Source of the DNA: CAZBWE01 sp964495465
GTDB lineage: Bacteria > Planctomycetota > Phycisphaerae > Sedimentisphaerales > Anaerobacaceae
Reading direction: 5' to 3'
Length of the DNA stretch: 16,397 nucleotides
Assembly (NCBI GenBank): GCA_964495465.1
Contig: CAZBWE010000054.1
Location: forward strand, 1-16,397
Shown one piece after another: positions 15,738 through 16,397 of this stretch. Within the stretch, counting starts at the first letter, position 1. Each line of letters opens with the position of its first letter. Below the pieces are notes generated by a model. It saw only the letters and a program-made list of their open reading frames with translations. It made no database searches and was not told the origin of the DNA. A program made the position numbers and the translations under genes.

Positions 15738-16277
15738 ATGCTATTTATTGACAAATTCAGTTCCAATAATGAGAAGATGGACGAAACGAAAGAGAATGAG
15801 GACTTTCATAAAGAGTCTTCTGGTTGTAAGCTTTCTATAAAGTTAAAGAAAGTTTTCATTTTTGCAAGAATAGCTGCTATTGCTGCACTTATATTCTGGA
15901 TTTTGTCGGGATTATTTAAGCCAGAAGTTTCTGAAGTTATAGCTGGCATCTTTGTCTTTCTTTTAATTTTATCTGCTGTTTTAGGTCGTTCCATAAAATT
16001 TTATTATAAACATACAAGTCGACTCGGTTTTGTGACAGAAATGGTTTTTATTCTTGGTGTTGTTTTTTCTGTTATCAGCATGATACCTGGGTATTCCTAT
16101 TTAATGGTAGGTTTGCCGGTATTTTCATTCGTGATAGCTCCTGGGCTGGGGATTGTAAACAGAGCTATCAAACTTAACCGTGGAGAAACCAAAAAGGTTT
16201 ATTATACCATCATAGAGATGTTTATTTTGGGTATTCCAGTAGTATTCGCAATCTGGATTTTACTAAAAATGAAGTAA
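15738..16277 (+). CDS. Small membrane protein of unknown function
   Basis: I do not recognise this 179-residue protein. After a charged, acidic N-terminus (about 1-35) come four hydrophobic segments, roughly 40-60, 65-82, 99-122 (two-part, broken by SMIPGYSY) and 155-176. Between them are basic loops (GRSIKFYYKHTSR, NRAIKLNRGETKK), so the loops probably face the cytoplasm. The ATG at 15738 has no Shine-Dalgarno; an in-frame ATG at 15777 would remove 13 residues, so the start is open. Base use is clearly more AT-rich than in the preceding dehydrogenase, and the 48-base gap shows neither terminator nor clear promoter. It might be a separately acquired gene. A coding call is supported by length and by the clean alternation of membrane segments and charged loops. 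Confidence 0.7.
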   Translation: MLFIDKFSSNNEKMDETKENEDFHKESSGCKLSIKLKKVFIFARIAAIAALIFWILSGLFKPEVSEVIAGIFVFLLILSAVLGRSIKFYYKHTSRLGFVTEMVFILGVVFSVISMIPGYSYLMVGLPVFSFVIAPGLGIVNRAIKLNRGETKKVYYTIIEMFILGIPVVFAIWILLKMK

Positions 16278-16397
16278 AGAGCTTTATAAGGACTATGGCG
16301 GACATTTTGCGCATATTGACCTAAATAATGTGGCGCTTAAGTAGCGGTCAAGCAAAACAAGCACAATGGAATGTAATGTTCTCATTCGCATTTATCT

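Noticed and set aside
16278..16397. Possible gene end on the minus strand at the right edge
   Set aside because: Only 120 bases are available, and no frame shows a recognisable motif or terminator.

Overview
The window looks like core chromosome of a Gram-negative bacterium with moderate to low GC. The evidence is an Mla-type lipid transporter (outer membrane), a lipoprotein with a lipobox, sigma70-like promoters and a mix of Shine-Dalgarno-led and leader-poor genes. A member of the Planctomycetota (Phycisphaerae-like) is my best guess. It rests on a short PheT without the OB-fold tRNA-binding domain, a PEGA-type lipoprotein, an RGG-tailed RRM protein, DUF2089+YIP1, and a free-standing B12-fold protein. 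This is inference from family style, not a database match. I see no phage, IS element, CRISPR array, tRNA or rRNA.

Layout. Positions 1-121 (-) are the N-terminus of a PEGA-like lipoprotein, divergent from pheT (307-2322, +). An RNA-binding RRM protein follows (2528-2851, +) behind two overlapping promoter candidates, each with its -35 box inside a small palindrome. At about 3007-3205 (+) is a structured RNA that reads as 6S RNA (ssrS), with its own promoter and an intrinsic terminator. A translationally coupled pair on the minus strand encodes a DUF2089 zinc-ribbon/HTH protein (4240-3944) and a YIP1-like membrane protein (3947-3312). Glycogen phosphorylase (4619-7237, +) converges on a lone PTS EIIA/PtsN-type protein (7737-7279, -). 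A divergent intergenic region separates that from a citramalate synthase (8017-9579, +), which converges on a B12-fold sensor-like protein (10363-9635, -). A 730-bp non-coding stretch with several dyads precedes mlaE (11094-11906), mlaF (about 11941-12798) and a large FAD/Fe-S oxidoreductase (12816-15689), co-directional and closely spaced. An AT-rich gene for a small four-helix membrane protein of unknown function (15738-16277) ends the window.

How the genes fit together. Most are housekeeping: translation (pheT), polymerase control (6S RNA), RNA handling (RRM), storage-glucan breakdown (glgP), phosphorelay control (EIIA), isoleucine precursor synthesis (cimA), outer-membrane lipid transport (mlaEF) and 2-hydroxyacid oxidation (FAD/Fe-S protein). 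I found no clear new multi-gene system. The points most worth a second look are the 6S RNA candidate, the B12-fold protein with substituted ligand positions, the oxidoreductase whose first CCG half has lost its cysteines, the short PheT without pheS beside it, and operator-like dyads at three promoters.
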